NCBI GenBank assembly: GCA_944472155.2
Contig: OX235277.1
Span: forward strand, 23,322,804-23,386,803
Direction: 5' to 3'
Origin: Trichobilharzia szidati
Taxonomy: Eukaryota; Platyhelminthes; Trematoda; Strigeidida; Schistosomatidae
Length of the DNA: 64,000 nucleotides
Made by a program: the position numbers and the translations under genes. The notes beneath the pieces are model-generated. The model had not been told where the DNA came from and searched no databases. It saw only the letters and a list, made by a program, of their open reading frames with translations. Shown here in pieces: positions 40,651 through 53,849 of the stretch; positions within the stretch are counted from its first letter, which is position 1, and each line of letters opens with the position of its first letter.

Positions 40651-43600
40651 ATGACGGTTAATATGACCTGGTAGCCTAAGAGTCTGTTCAAACGACTGCC
40701 TTAATGAGAAGCTTAAGATAATTAGAGAATTACTTAGAAAAATTGTTATCCAGATAAGTTTATTGTAATAAAAAGGTAATAAAATAATATATAAGAGTAT
40801 AGCGAGAAATGAGGATCTAAGTGCAAATTAAAGATTTCTTCGTTCAGTCCTTCTGCTTTCTATGTCTCAATGTTGAATTATTCCATATTGAAAATGGTAA
40901 TCACCTAGCTTTCTGGTGACAATGAGGAAGTAGCACAGTAACCAACAATTTGATTACAAAATATGATTCTGTGTAAAGTAAACACGTACAAAATTCCATA
41001 TTGTGCTTCTGTCCTCTGGGACGAGATGAAAATAGCAGGTTTCCCAACTGACAGCTAAATGAAAACGAATGAGAATTTCTATTGATTTGACATGATCAAC
41101 CATCAATTTGACTGAGAAAAACCACAGAATCATTTCGATACGTAACATCCAATAAACCAGTTTGTTTGCAATAAATATCAACCAGCGAATTGTTTTCGAC
41201 TCGTTTTTTTCATATTCGTAGAGAGCACAACGTAATCGGAGATACGACTTACGCTGTTCATTTGGGAGATGAACAGCAGCTGTGTTTCTGAGAAATATGC
41301 GCGTCATAAGAAACAAGAAAATTTTTGATGGAATAAATTTTAAAAAACATTTCTTAATTTTTATTCGTAAAGGACGGAATTATCCGGACAAAATTACGTG
41401 TTTATGTGAAACATTTTTCAAAAACATCATGACACATCTACTTATCAGAGAATGTAAAACTAAAAGGTCAGGTACGAAAGGATTAATAAATCTGATGGAT
41501 TATTCACGTGAATCTCAAATGGCTCGCAAAAATCACTAGACATCAAGCTTTGCCTACCGTAGACTAACTTGTCTACAAAAATCGACTGGTTGTGATTTTG
41601 TCCTTTGAATTTGTACAGGTCACCAACGATGGTTGTTGTAACACATTTGTAGGGAAACGACAAAATGAAGTTGTAAATTACGTGGTACTCAACAGCACAA
41701 AGTTAGAGATTTGATAAGGTTGAAGTTACTATTGAATGCGAATAAAGGTAGTTGAGTGTCAATTTAACAAGTGTGAAGACAGTGTAAATATGTACAAAAG
41801 GAACATATGAGGGAGATAATAGTGAATTGATTACTGAAGTAAAAGCAAACCGCAAGTAAAATTTAAAAAAGATTTTTCAAAGGGTACAATTAGAGGAGGT
41901 TAAGACTAAGGTAGAATGAGAGACTGGACAAACATTTTCTGCATACAGAGTTCGGGGTTGTATTGACGAATTGCCAGCGCTTTCGGCATACACAAAAGTC
42001 TTTTTTTCTTCATGACTCAGTGGTTATTTTTTGTAAATTATAGATATAACCTTTACAAATATCTACTTTTCATTGTGAGTCGAATGTCTGTGGAATGATT
42101 CAGTAAGATTTTCATATTATTGTCAAGTTAAAGTGACCATTTTTTGTAACGTTGCGATTGAAAGACCACGGTCTCCACCTATAAATACGAATCATACATT
42201 GGAATGCCTTCATGATATACGAAAACAGCTGGCGATGTATACTAGCTACCATTGTAATCACTTCCATTTTCATTTAAATACAAATTCATTCGTTACAACC
42301 AGAAAACAGAAGTCGCAGTCAAAATTTTAAGAATAACCTGCACCTAGTACAGATGGTCCCGATTGGTTAAAATGAAAATACATGACAAGTCAGAAAAATG
42401 GTTGTTCTAAACGGTTGCGACTTCTGAAGCTGTGAGCAGTGGCTATTAGAGAGACGTTTCCAGTGACATGATGACTTGACGCTACACATGGACAAGTCAC
42501 TGAGGCTGCATTAGCAGCACGAAATAACTACACCTTTTAATATCAGCCTCTAAGTTTCAAACTGATGGAAATGTGGAGAGTGAGTTTCCCTGACGAATAA
42601 TAATGGTTTTCATCACTTTAGATGATAAGTCTTCATAAGTTTCACTATACTAAATATGGGCCAACTATGCACTATTTCAAATGTGTTACTTTTCATTATC
42701 AATATCGAGAAATTTACAAAATTGGAATTATGAGTGAATATATCTTCTCCACAGTTATGTCTTAAAGTGTTTGAGATGATGAGTAATTCAGTGTAAGCGA
42801 GAAAGCACGCGTCAAACCTTGTTTGGTTTTTAGAGAAAACCCATAAGGTTGTGAGATTCGTTCATTTTTATGCTCAGTTTTATTCTGATCCTCTGCTGTT
42901 AGTCATTAGTTTATCAACTCAATTTCGCTGAATAACATAAACTTATAGTTTTACCAGTTACAGAGTAAAGAAAACGGTCTATAAGTCCACTCACACTTTG
43001 ATAGAAGTTTCGCCTTTGCTGAAATATGATGTCGCGTTTTTAATCTATATGAAATTTGTATAAGGTCTAGAAAAATAGATTGGAAAATCTTAGTACAGGT
43101 GTCATTAATTCTCAAATAAGCTTATAATTTGCCTAGGCTAGAGAAAAAAATTACTTAATTGTTGTGATTAACAATTTCTATTACTTTATTGTCTAAATGC
43201 ATGCTATTGCTTGTTGATATTTATTACATAAATTACAATAAATTATGCGCTATACAAATTTCTAGATTCTGCCATCTCTGTAAGGTAGTTTCGTTTGCTG
43301 TGTTTGGTCATTGTGAAATAATAATACAAATAATTATTATGGCGACATTCTTTAATGTAAGTACATGCGAAATTTGTTAATGCGATGGTGATCATGGAAC
43401 TAACATTTGTTTACAGTTAAGAAGCAGTGACCTCATTGTATACGTTGTTCCAAACCATGTCAAATTAAATACACAACTGGCAAACGCTGTACACTCTACA
43501 AACTAACTTTATTAGATGTGTTGTATTTTCAAATTAGATTACTCTTATTTATTTCAACACCATTTTACTTATTAGGACACAGACCTGTTAATTTACGGAC

Positions 43601-44540
43601 TTCAAGAAAGGCGCTTCACGGAATCTGTTATTTTGCTAAAGGGCTGAGATACTGCTAAGAAGCTCAGACCGAAGCAGGTAATTTTAACATGTCTGCACAT
43701 TATCCAATCATGTTACTTTAACTTTGACTGACAAAGCAGTGGAGCAGTGTCGGGAGATACGTTTCATATACTATCCGATGCTTTTTTTAATTTTGGACTC
43801 CACTGTACTCAAAGAGGTTTTGAATCAAGGTTTTCTAGTTACCTTCATTAGTCTGTTTGTATGCACCTGACGTTTACATCCACACTGGTGACGAACACCG
43901 CTGCGTGAAGGCAGTAAATTAGACATAACTGACACAGGCTATAAACTCGAAGTCAAATGAGAGAATTTCTAGAGGAAGACTGAAGTCTACCCACTCTTAA
44001 TCTTATCAGGATTATGGCGGCAAATTTTATTGAAATAACATGATACGATATCACACAAAATGTCTCATTTTCTTGAGAATATATCAGCTTTACTATATCC
44101 TGTTATTTTTTGATCGGGCCTGTTTGTTGTGGAATCTAAACTCCTCGAAAGTATCTGTTGTTGTAACGTTTTAATATATTTCCCCAAGAACATAAGCGCA
44201 AGCGTTACTACATAAAAAGTGAAAAATTAGCTTAACTTTGAGTAATGTGAACCGCTCCCGAAAACTGAAAACCTGCTAGGATTAGGAAAGCAAGGTACTC
44301 ATTTGACACTCTCAAATCAGCTAGAAAATCTATTAAAATTAGCATAAAATATAAAATAAAGACTTTCAACGCGTGTCAAGTTAGTTCTTCCATTTGATTC
44401 ATACACATTTTAAAAAGTCAAATTTTGATCACAATTCATACAATTTTGTTTATTATACATGTTGATGTCTGTTTCATGGCTCATGATTGGACAAAGTTTC
44501 AAAAATAAGAGATGTTCCTTTTATATATAAACCGCTGTTA
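40651..44540. other. Mostly unannotated; one candidate micro-exon
   Basis: Apart from 42547-42579 I find no supportable gene or repeat. Confidence 0.4.
42547..42579 (+). CDS. Candidate orphan micro-exon (33 nt)
   Basis: Open in phase 1, symmetric, between CACCTTTTAATATCAG and a perfect GTGAGT donor. It reads SKFQTDGNVE after the joined codon. The next in-phase candidate is the terminal exon at 46050. Confidence 0.3.
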
Positions 44541-44554
44541 TGTTAATTTCGATT

Positions 44555-44650
44555 AATTTCCCTGAAGAAGTTCGGACTAGTTTGCCGAATGAAACGTTGG
44601 AATTAATCATTTCAATTTCGCTGAGATTTTACAAATAAAATTTTATAAAT
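44555..44650 (+). mobile_element. Penelope-type end with hammerhead-like motif
   Basis: CCCTGAAGAAG, a hairpin region, then GAATGAAACGTTGG, the usual look of degenerate hammerheads at Penelope-like element ends. No coding part nearby. Confidence 0.4.
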
Positions 44651-46049
44651 GTTCATTTCAAAAGGTTTCATTCTTTTATTAGAAGCTGCCTTCACTCCAT
44701 ACTAACTATCACATGACCAGCCAGAAGGAATTAGCGAAAAATTTTCAGTGAAAGAAACAATGTAGTACTTATTACTTAACAAAAATGTCGAAGAATATGG
44801 AGAAGGATCAGACTCACTCCGTGAAAACCGTATGGTCACACCGCTAGTCAGTCAGATTTTCCAGTAGAACTGGATTGGAAATAATGAAGTTGACATCGCT
44901 GTGTGACATGGATGAGACTATGTGATGAAGATATGAAAGAATATTGGCAGTTTTGAAAACAAATAAAAAACTCGTTCAGGGAATAAGATGAAATAGAGAT
45001 GTGCTGTTAAAGCCACACTTTCCACACTGAATAATAATGTCATGATTATTTGGAATGAATTTCACTTAAATTTGCATCCCAATTAACATTTAATGTCATT
45101 TCCACCCTTGTTTTCCTATTTCTTCCTGATATCCTTGCCTCATCTTCCTATTCTTTATCTGTGACCCTGATCTGTGTTCTAATCATTCATGCTCTGCTTC
45201 CTTCTATATGCATGTGCATGGCAATTACATTTGTCATCAGAACGTACCAAATGTTTTGTGAAAATACATTACACTTTTCGAATAAATTACTTATAAACTG
45301 TTTGTTGCAATGAAACATAAACATACTTATGTCCTCTGAATTGGTGGAAAACATTTGAAGTTGATAGAATAGGAGGGAAATGGAAAGAAAGAGAAGGAGG
45401 ATTGAATATAAATGAAGCGCATAGATTCAACGATGAATGCGCCGTATGGTCCAAACAAGTGAATAATAACTATGTTGTGGTACGAAATACACATTCAGGA
45501 GAAAAAACGTATTGTTTTCATACAGACTGACATTTATTTTGTATGAAAGGTTATTCAGGGGGAGTTTGCACTCTTTTGGACTTATTGCCATGTCGTCTCA
45601 GTCTAGCTTTAAACACAATCGCCTCGTAAAACGAAGAGGGTAAATTTGAAACCCGCTGATTTCATTGCGTCTGAACAGTATTAATGTGAGAAGAATTGGA
45701 TATTGGGTGCCTTTCTTATTCTAATGGCTTCCTCATTGCTGTGTTCTGATGAGAAAAACATACTTTTAAATTATATTTATGTCATAAAACGCTCTGATGC
45801 AACGCATTGGGCTGAAAAGTCTCTGTGGGAAAAACAAATGGTATTAATTCGTGACTTATAATCCCGCTAAATATACTATCAGTAGTAGAAAACAGTGATG
45901 ATGTAACTTCATATCCAGTTTCTAGGAATAAAAAAATTATGGTTATACTGGTTTAATTTGTGTTCAGAAGTATATCAGCCAGAATGTTTTCAAACAGCAG
46001 TAGTAGCCATTACAATTCTGATCAAAATTTCACGTTCACATATTTATAG

Positions 46050-46129
46050 GTCCTGAGAACATAGGAAAGGCAGGAATCTCATGCCATGAAATGTTTGGTT
46101 TTTATAATTATAAAAAGCACCCCTGCTAG
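46050..46129 (+). CDS. Candidate orphan terminal exon
   Basis: A good acceptor (TTCACATATTTATAG) precedes 25 open codons in phase 1 (PENIGKAGISCHEMFGF, then YNYKKHPC) and TAG. It joins in phase after 42547-42579. No AATAAA and no first exon found. Confidence 0.28.
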
Positions 46130-46381
46130 AGAATAACCGTTATCTGTGTGATTGCGATCAGTTGTATAATGTAAAATTCGAAATGACATGAATTAACCTA
46201 AATGACTAATACTTAATTGTCCAAGTGAGGTTATTTTTAGCCAGGGTGACTGACCAGTTTGAGGTCATGACTAGGTAATTTTCACGTTGACGTCTTCACG
46301 GTGAGCATTATGGAATTTTCGAATTGGTGGTGTTCGTAGGCGTAGGAATATACAGATGTCAATTTCGTTCTTTCTGATGAA

Positions 46382-46425
46382 AACGTTTCGACTCTTGAAA
46401 CTCTCTGAGAATCAGGTTTAGTCGT
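46382..46425 (-). mobile_element. Hammerhead-like relic, Penelope type
   Basis: On the minus strand CTGATTCTC, a hairpin and GAGTCGAAACGTTTTC follow the degenerate hammerhead pattern. Confidence 0.35.
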
Positions 46426-46429
46426 ACAC

Positions 46430-49400
46430 CCATAATTTTCGGATAAAGATAGAAATGAGGTGATGCTTTATTAGAACTGCTGTTTTACAAATAAAAGCGA
46501 TGTATACTGCGGATATCTTCCGAAAAACCCGGAATATTAATTAGGAATTGAATTTTCAATTGAATAAACTTTTGTGATGTATTAATACTGCATCACTTTA
46601 GGCTGTTTAAAATAAACTTTTGTCACATGGAATGTAGTAGTTTTTCTTTGAATTTGCTCCACGGAATATTTCACTTAGATGAACATGGTGATCAATGAAC
46701 TAAACGATGGAAAAATGCCATTTGATCTGAACAAATCAGGTTTTATATTTCCTATCATGACGAATCTATTCCAAACCGCTGAATGCCATTCCAAGCTCTG
46801 TTCAACAATGATCCGTAGTGATGCAATTTGATCGATGCATTACTTGTTCTTCCTGAGTCCAGCGTGTTCCACTCGAAGTTTTTAATGCAAGGCGTGTTTG
46901 ATTTCAGTATGACTGCAACCACCAGGAAACAAATTTTGATTGTGTAACACAGAGGGCATTTCTTAGATTAAAACCATTGAAATACAATGTCAAACTGCGT
47001 CTCTTATATTTCTTGGAAGGTTTTCTAGTATCCCACAAACAGTTGACTACACAGGAGTTTTTAAACATACAAACACAAGTTTTAATGGATGAAGAAGAAA
47101 TTCACTCCATCGAAGATGCTAACAGATTAAAATGAATGGAAACCTTCAAACCTTCAAAATGCAATGAAGTATGTTTCTTCATACCTGCTAATTCACAGTA
47201 AACACTAGTAATTTCCTGGCTGGATACGGGAGTCTAGAAAATAGTAGAAATATATTAGAGACAATATTACCAATTTCCATCTCTCTGTTTAAACTGATAC
47301 ATATCATCTTTCGTCATTTATAAAACCATATCTGTTTAAATGGCCATCTACATGATCTACCACAAAGATAGGAGTTGCATTCATAATAGATATGACTGAC
47401 ACTTTAGTCAGAATTTCGTCTTTTGTGAACAATAGTCGCGAATTCAGTATACCATACTAAATGTGGTTAATGGATGCATTTTCCATTACAAATAGAGCAA
47501 AAGTAATTGAATAGTCAAGTGAAAAAGTAACCTTTTAAAAATATTATGGTGCCTGAGGTTCACTTGAAACTCCAGTACACACCGTCATACTTATTCCACA
47601 TCACTTTATCGTAGACATTACCTGAAAGAATTTAAATAGTCTTATGAAGGCGAGTACCTGCTGCTAAATATAAATTATTGTGTGACACGGTTGTTTGAAG
47701 ATTAACGTGCATTAATAGCTAATGAAGCGATTATATAGAGTTTTGTGTAGTGCAGGACGCAGAAAACTTTTGAGATTAAATATAATGCCATTAAGCTGAA
47801 GGAATCGGAATATTCACTACTCATATCAGCGAGAATCACCTTAATAAGCTTTTGACTGAAGGTCTTAACAACGCTACGTCACTGTTTCTTTCGTATTTTT
47901 ATGTTTGCTACCTATTGTTAGCAAGTAGTATAACTTCATAGTCGTATAAAGTTGTTGTGACAGCATCATCAATGGTTTCCACTGAAGTTTGTTTATTTAT
48001 TGTCTCAAAGCGTCTTAGAGTATTTCATAAAATTCTTGTTATGTTTAAACGGTATCTCCGATATATGTGTCCCTTTCGTTCCAAACTCTTGTGAACACTG
48101 TTCTTTTGAATAAATTCGTTATCTAGCTCGGTATATTCTTGCGCTTTTCGCTAATGACCATGAATAATTTTTGACAGAGCCCTGCTGGTTTAACATGATA
48201 ACACCGAGTATATGTTGCTACGTTGATGAAAGCTATGATGCAATTAATTTTAGCGTTGTCGTATAATGAGTTTTAGGTGACTGAATCAAATTGCTCCAAT
48301 ACTCACTGTCAACGATAGCTGTCTTCACCGGCTACGTGCTGGAGGTTTTCTAGCAGATTGGAAAGCGTGAACAACAAGGATCCCGTGAATGACAAAAACC
48401 AGCCAAGACCACCTTAAAATGTGCAAAATCTACACACTGTTGTTTTTTGAACAGTGTAAATATAGCTGACATTATTATGATCCACATGTCAGCTCGTACA
48501 AAAATATTGAATGATGCCGATTAAAAGTGTCGAAATAGAGAAAACAGGTGGCAGTGAAAATTATATATATATACATATATACATAAATAAATGATATATT
48601 TCAAACCACCGAAGCTAAAATATGTGGCTTCTATGTTATTTTAATTTAAAAGACGTATTATGAAGAACTCCGGATATGATTCTTCATGAAATGACTTTGA
48701 ATGTCATAAATGTCGCTTTCGTGCTTATAGCCAGATTATGTTTCCGATTCTGTTTCCATTACTGTAAATATGTTATGACTGTCAGACAATCGATCGAAGA
48801 AAATTACTTCGCAGATTCATCATTTTTACTTCAATATATATATGATATCGTAAAATCTCATTATTCGATGACATTTAACAACCACCACCAGCACATTGAA
48901 AACTGAGAGAACCTACTTTTCGGAATGCCACCACTTCAAACCCTTGTTTGTGCATTGGGCGTATATATAGTCACGCAAAACATTCCTTTTTTGCGTATAC
49001 TACTTAAAAATAAATAAGTAGTATAAAAATAGAGATATAAATAGGTATAGCTTCCGCAAGAATTTGAAAAATGTAGAGGTGGAATTACTTTCGAAGAGGA
49101 GACACAAACGGTGCATGCACAACATCAAAGAAAGCCGAAAATGAACAATGCAGAATAGTAAAATAATGAAGATATCTGCAAATTGTGGTTCTAGACTCAT
49201 TTCGCCTATATCTGCATGTTTTTTGTTACCAACATGTAAATCAGTTATCAAATATTCTTGTTCAACTTTATGATTCTTTGTCTAGACTATCAAATGGGAC
49301 TGAATACCTGGAAATTGCACATGAAGTACACTCATTGGTACAAGATCCACTGATTCTTATCCACAGTCAAAGATCGGGACCTACGCCGAATAAAATGATA

Positions 49401-50810
49401 CGGAATGGAAGTAAATTGAGCCACGGTGAATGGAGAGCAAACCATGGCATGTTATGATTGAGTGTTTGCGGAGCTTCAACTTAGCTAGAGAAGTATGAAA
49501 GCCTGTTAGCAGTATTTCCATACCTAATATCAATTCTCTGCAAAAATTTTGTTTGACGGATAACATTTGTGTCGAAAAAGATTACAGTACAGCGAATTCC
49601 TCTTTCATTGCCTTTAAGCCACCTAAAGGAGTTTTCGTTCCACTGGATGGAAACATTATCTTGTTTCTATTTTATATACTTTATGGTTAATGACATAATT
49701 CTGTGTCAGTTAGTTTTGGGTATTTTCATACTCGCAATAAACGACAAGGTATATACTCGAAAACAAACATACAAACATAATATTTAATTTAATATAATTC
49801 TTTGTCCTCCTGTAGTTAACAGCAGCGTGTTACTCTGACAAAGACCGTTTAAATTAAAGCACTCAGCTGCATTCTTTCCTCGGTCATTTAATTTTACAAT
49901 CACTGTTACTTTCATTTAACGAAGACAGAAAAAAAGACATTAAACTGCGTTCTGTGTTTTTTCAAAAAAAATATTTGGAAGTTACGTTCCTCCCTTGTGC
50001 ATGGGGTGTTTCAGTAGTTAGTTGTGAGTTTCTTATAGTTTTTAGAAAATTCTTTTGCATGTGATTGTCATGTGAATCATATAATATTTTTTTTACTGGG
50101 CCTATGCAAATCTGACATCATACGTCTTCGTCTACAGACTTTCATTAATCTTATGATTTCCACTTAACTAATTAACCCACAAATGTTCTGAACGCCTAAT
50201 AATAAAATAAACACGGGCTAAAATACTAAAGAAAAAGGGAATGATATGTGATGACGCAAATATTAGTCATTCATATAAGACAGCTATTTTATGTTGTCCA
50301 TATGATTTTGTAATTATTCTCATGGTTAACATCTGCTGAACCGCTACCGTCTTTTGTCTTAAGTTTACACTACTCAAGAATAATAAGTAGTCTGTGCTGC
50401 AGTTTACTTAATCCGGTCACCAGCAAATCCATAAAATCAACATAGAACCGCATCTGTTCATTATGCTTCCAGTATGTTTTGCCTGTGCTGGTTTTCACCC
50501 AGTAACTAAATTGTATTTACTGAAATTTCTTCACTTGATTTTGAACCTCCTTTCTTCATACCTGTTGCTTTCTCGGTTTGTATATTCGTTCGTTAGTTGT
50601 TCTTTCACTATGGAGTGATTTAACACAACTGTACGGTTAGGTGACAAAGAAGTGTGATAGTGTTTTTGGCCAAATTCAGCCTGGACACTAATACGTGAAG
50701 CTTATTAAAGTTTGTTTTCATTGTTTCTCTATCATACTTTGCGCTGTATCATAGAAAAGTTCTGAGTTCTGAATTGAACGTGTAACTCAAATGTTCGGTA
50801 TATTTAATTG
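46430..50810. other. Nothing firmly recognised
   Basis: Short TA-rich runs near 48565 and no supportable genes. A hydrophobic frame around 49647-49750 has no convincing splice context. Confidence 0.45.
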
Positions 50811-51190
50811 AAAATAAAATGAACGAAATATTCTCATATTGAACCATAAGAAAAAGGCACAAACAGCGAAGGAAATTTTCTTTTAGACGATTCATTTTCA
50901 TGAGCTCTACAATCGTGATTATAATTAACAAAGAAATCTTTAGACCAATCAGATACTGGTAAATTTTTGTCCTTCTGTCTCCTTTCTAATTTACAATTAG
51001 TCATCCCTTCTTACACCTTACATTATGTAATACAATTTTCCAAGGACAAAAATTTACCAGTATCTGACTGGTCTAAAGATTTCTTTGTTAATTATAATTA
51101 CGATTGTACAGCTTATGAAAATGAATCGTCGAAAAGGAAATTTTCTTCGCTGTTGATGCCTTTTTCTTATGAAAATCAAATGCCTAATCA
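50811..51190. repeat. Fold-back made of two inverted R1 copies
   Basis: The + oriented arm (50820-50975) and the reverse arm (about 51000-51185) are near-identical inverted R1 copies. The reverse arm is the longer and contains the R1 3' part that the first arm lacks. Transcription would give a long hairpin. Confidence 0.85.
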
Positions 51191-51594
51191 TTGTTTAGAG
51201 TATTTTAAAGAATCATTCAATATATAACATAAACTTATAAGACGATTATCTCAATAAAATTAATTAGTATTATATCGTCGTTGAATTGAAACACCACAGT
51301 AATGAGTAATTTTCAATACACACTCATCTTTTATATCATAATCCACAATATTCATATCGTGAATGACATGCAGAATAGAAGATTACACAGTGGACTTCAG
51401 GTGTTATTACACATCAGATAGAGATATTAACATATTCTGAGGCGTTGTTGTTAACTGTGAAAATTATTCCCTGAATAAAGTAAAACTCATTACCTCAGAC
51501 TATACGAACGACTTCATGCGTTTCATTACTGAAAATAGTTACAAACAAACTATAGAAAATTATTCTGATGCTCGCTAGTGACGTGCTACAGAAG

Positions 51595-51925
51595 GGAGTT
51601 TCCTGGAGTTTTAGTGAGAAGTCGTGACCAGTGAGGTCTATCCAGATGTCATGTGTGAGGATGGATGTCACACCGATGACATTGTTTGGTGGTAGAGCTA
51701 AATTACGAATTGGTAGAAGATAGAATTCATGCACTGGACATTGAATCGGGTCCCAGCGGCTGAATGGGATACGATCTTTCTTTGTATCCGGAGGGTCCTG
51801 GGCTCGAATCCCAGTGGGTGCATAGTGCCAATGATTCCCAAACTAGGATGAAACAGCTATCCATTACTCCGTGATTTTCCATGGTTCTCTAACTGATATC
51901 ATTCCGTGATCAACTCTTAAAAACA
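51595..51925 (+). mobile_element. Hammerhead SINE (copy 3), forward arm only
   Basis: Starts in the central part (GAGAAGTCGTGACCAGTGAG), then tRNA-like boxes (GGGCTCGAATCCCAG), a degraded hammerhead (CCAATGA for CUGANGA) and the usual tail. No reverse arm. Confidence 0.8.
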
Positions 51926-53030
51926 AATGTAATCCTAAAAAACAACTATAGAAGATAATTTCACTAGACCCATGATTCTTAAGTGTTTACAATGAATTCG
52001 TCCGACTTTATTTATATGACATCAAATGTGCTTTAATTTCTACCAATTTTTCGAGGTTTAACAATCCCGTAGATAATGTTTTCCGTTATTGTGACAAATT
52101 CAGAAATGTGGAATTAAATCTCTAAATCGATTCCGTTGAATTATCTTACGAAAGTTGGAATCTGTGTTGGATCGAATTGTACTGTCAATATTCGAAATGC
52201 AATATAACTCTAATCACACGTTGAAGAAAAGTAATTAACTATCACGTTTTGGTTGATTAAGTGGGCGACTGGTCCTTATTAACGTTATGTTGAAGATTTT
52301 GAAGCATATTTCGATATTCAGAACACTTAAATCATTTCTCATAAAAAGTCACAAAACAAGCAAATTCGAAATTAATAGTACATTATGTTAAACAGTAGCT
52401 TATGACAATAGATTAGAGAAAATATGTAATTAGTGTACTGGATAGTTTAAACACACAAACATATAGGAAAAACAACTGGGTTTGAAAGAGAAAGTCTGGA
52501 TTTCTCAAGAAATGAACTGTTGTTTTTGGTGTATCTCAGATTAACCAGAAAATTTCACTTTGGACCAGTGATCAGTTCATTCTGTGATCTAAAAGCACAA
52601 CAGGATATTTTGAAAGGCGCGTGTATTATTATACTGCATGCTGTTGTAGACATAACAATACTGTAATGAGTAACAGAATTTTTTACGTTGAAGTAAAACC
52701 AATAAACTAATCAAACTGCATGCTAATAGTTCTATTAATTGTCAAAAAACAGTAGCTCAACAGTGAACTCATATTTACTTGCGTGCATCTCAAGAGTTCA
52801 GCTAAGTGGTATTCCAGGAATGGTATGACGTAGTTCTGATGGCTTTGTTTAAATATTCCATCTCCTGAAATGTAGGGTTTCACTATTCTAAGACAATTTA
52901 ACACATTCTATTCACTGTAAAGTTGTAAGACACACGTAAAAGACATTTTCGATCTCGGCTTATAGTGAAATAACTTGAAATCAGTGAAATAGTTCAATCC
53001 AAATTTTTGTTTTTGATCTTTGATTTTTTA
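51926..53030. other. Nothing recognised
   Basis: No repeat, gene or RNA that I can support. Confidence 0.45.
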
Positions 53031-53045
53031 ACAAGTTAAGCTTAC

Positions 53046-53090
53046 ACTGAAGATGTCGCTGAGGTTGACGATGAAACCCCATCGACTGGA
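53046..53090 (+). mobile_element. Possible hammerhead-like relic
   Basis: CACTGAAGATGTCGC, then GAGGTTGACGATGAAACCCC, resembles the Penelope-end pattern; weak. Confidence 0.2.
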
Positions 53091-53849
53091 TATCAAGGTT
53101 TTGGGAGTACCCGGAAGTTCCCATAGCTGATGACCGAGGACAACGGTTATATTACATTCAGTGAAATGTCACCTCTTGTCAATTATTGCTGATAGAAGAC
53201 TTATGTTTGACAAGCTACCTCCAGTTAAAGGTTTCAAAATGCTATTTCAAGGAAAAATTCACCAAATGTAGGGATGCCTAGCTAGTCATTGACAACCTAC
53301 CCGAAGAACTGAAGTTCGCCGTATGGAGTAATGACCAAATTAGGTCAGTAGAAATGCAAAAGCATGACCCACTTTTAATTTGATGCCAATATGCAATCAA
53401 CGTATCAGACAATAAACCCAGTATATTTGATTCAGAGAATATTGACGGAGAGCAGGAATAGTTAAAGTGTTGGAAAGGAGAGCGAACAAATATATTTAGA
53501 CACTATTCACTAGTCGATTAATGTATCGGGACCAAGGTAAACATTACGACTGCAAACATTAGTAAAATAAAGCTCATGACAGGGAAAAGTACACCAAAAT
53601 CCAAAAATTTGTCCGATTCGAAATTTTCCAAACAATTTCTGGCGGATAAGCAAAAAGAACAACTAAACATCCATTCGTGAATTACAACACCTTGCGTAGT
53701 ATACTAGATATCTAGTTATATAGCTGGTCCGAAGGTCAGGATGATCGAGAAATAACGCCACAACCCTACACCGGAAAATTAATTGAACCGTTACAAAAAG
53801 TCAAAGCACAAGAAAAGAACAATGAACAAAAAATGCTTAATTTTGGCTG

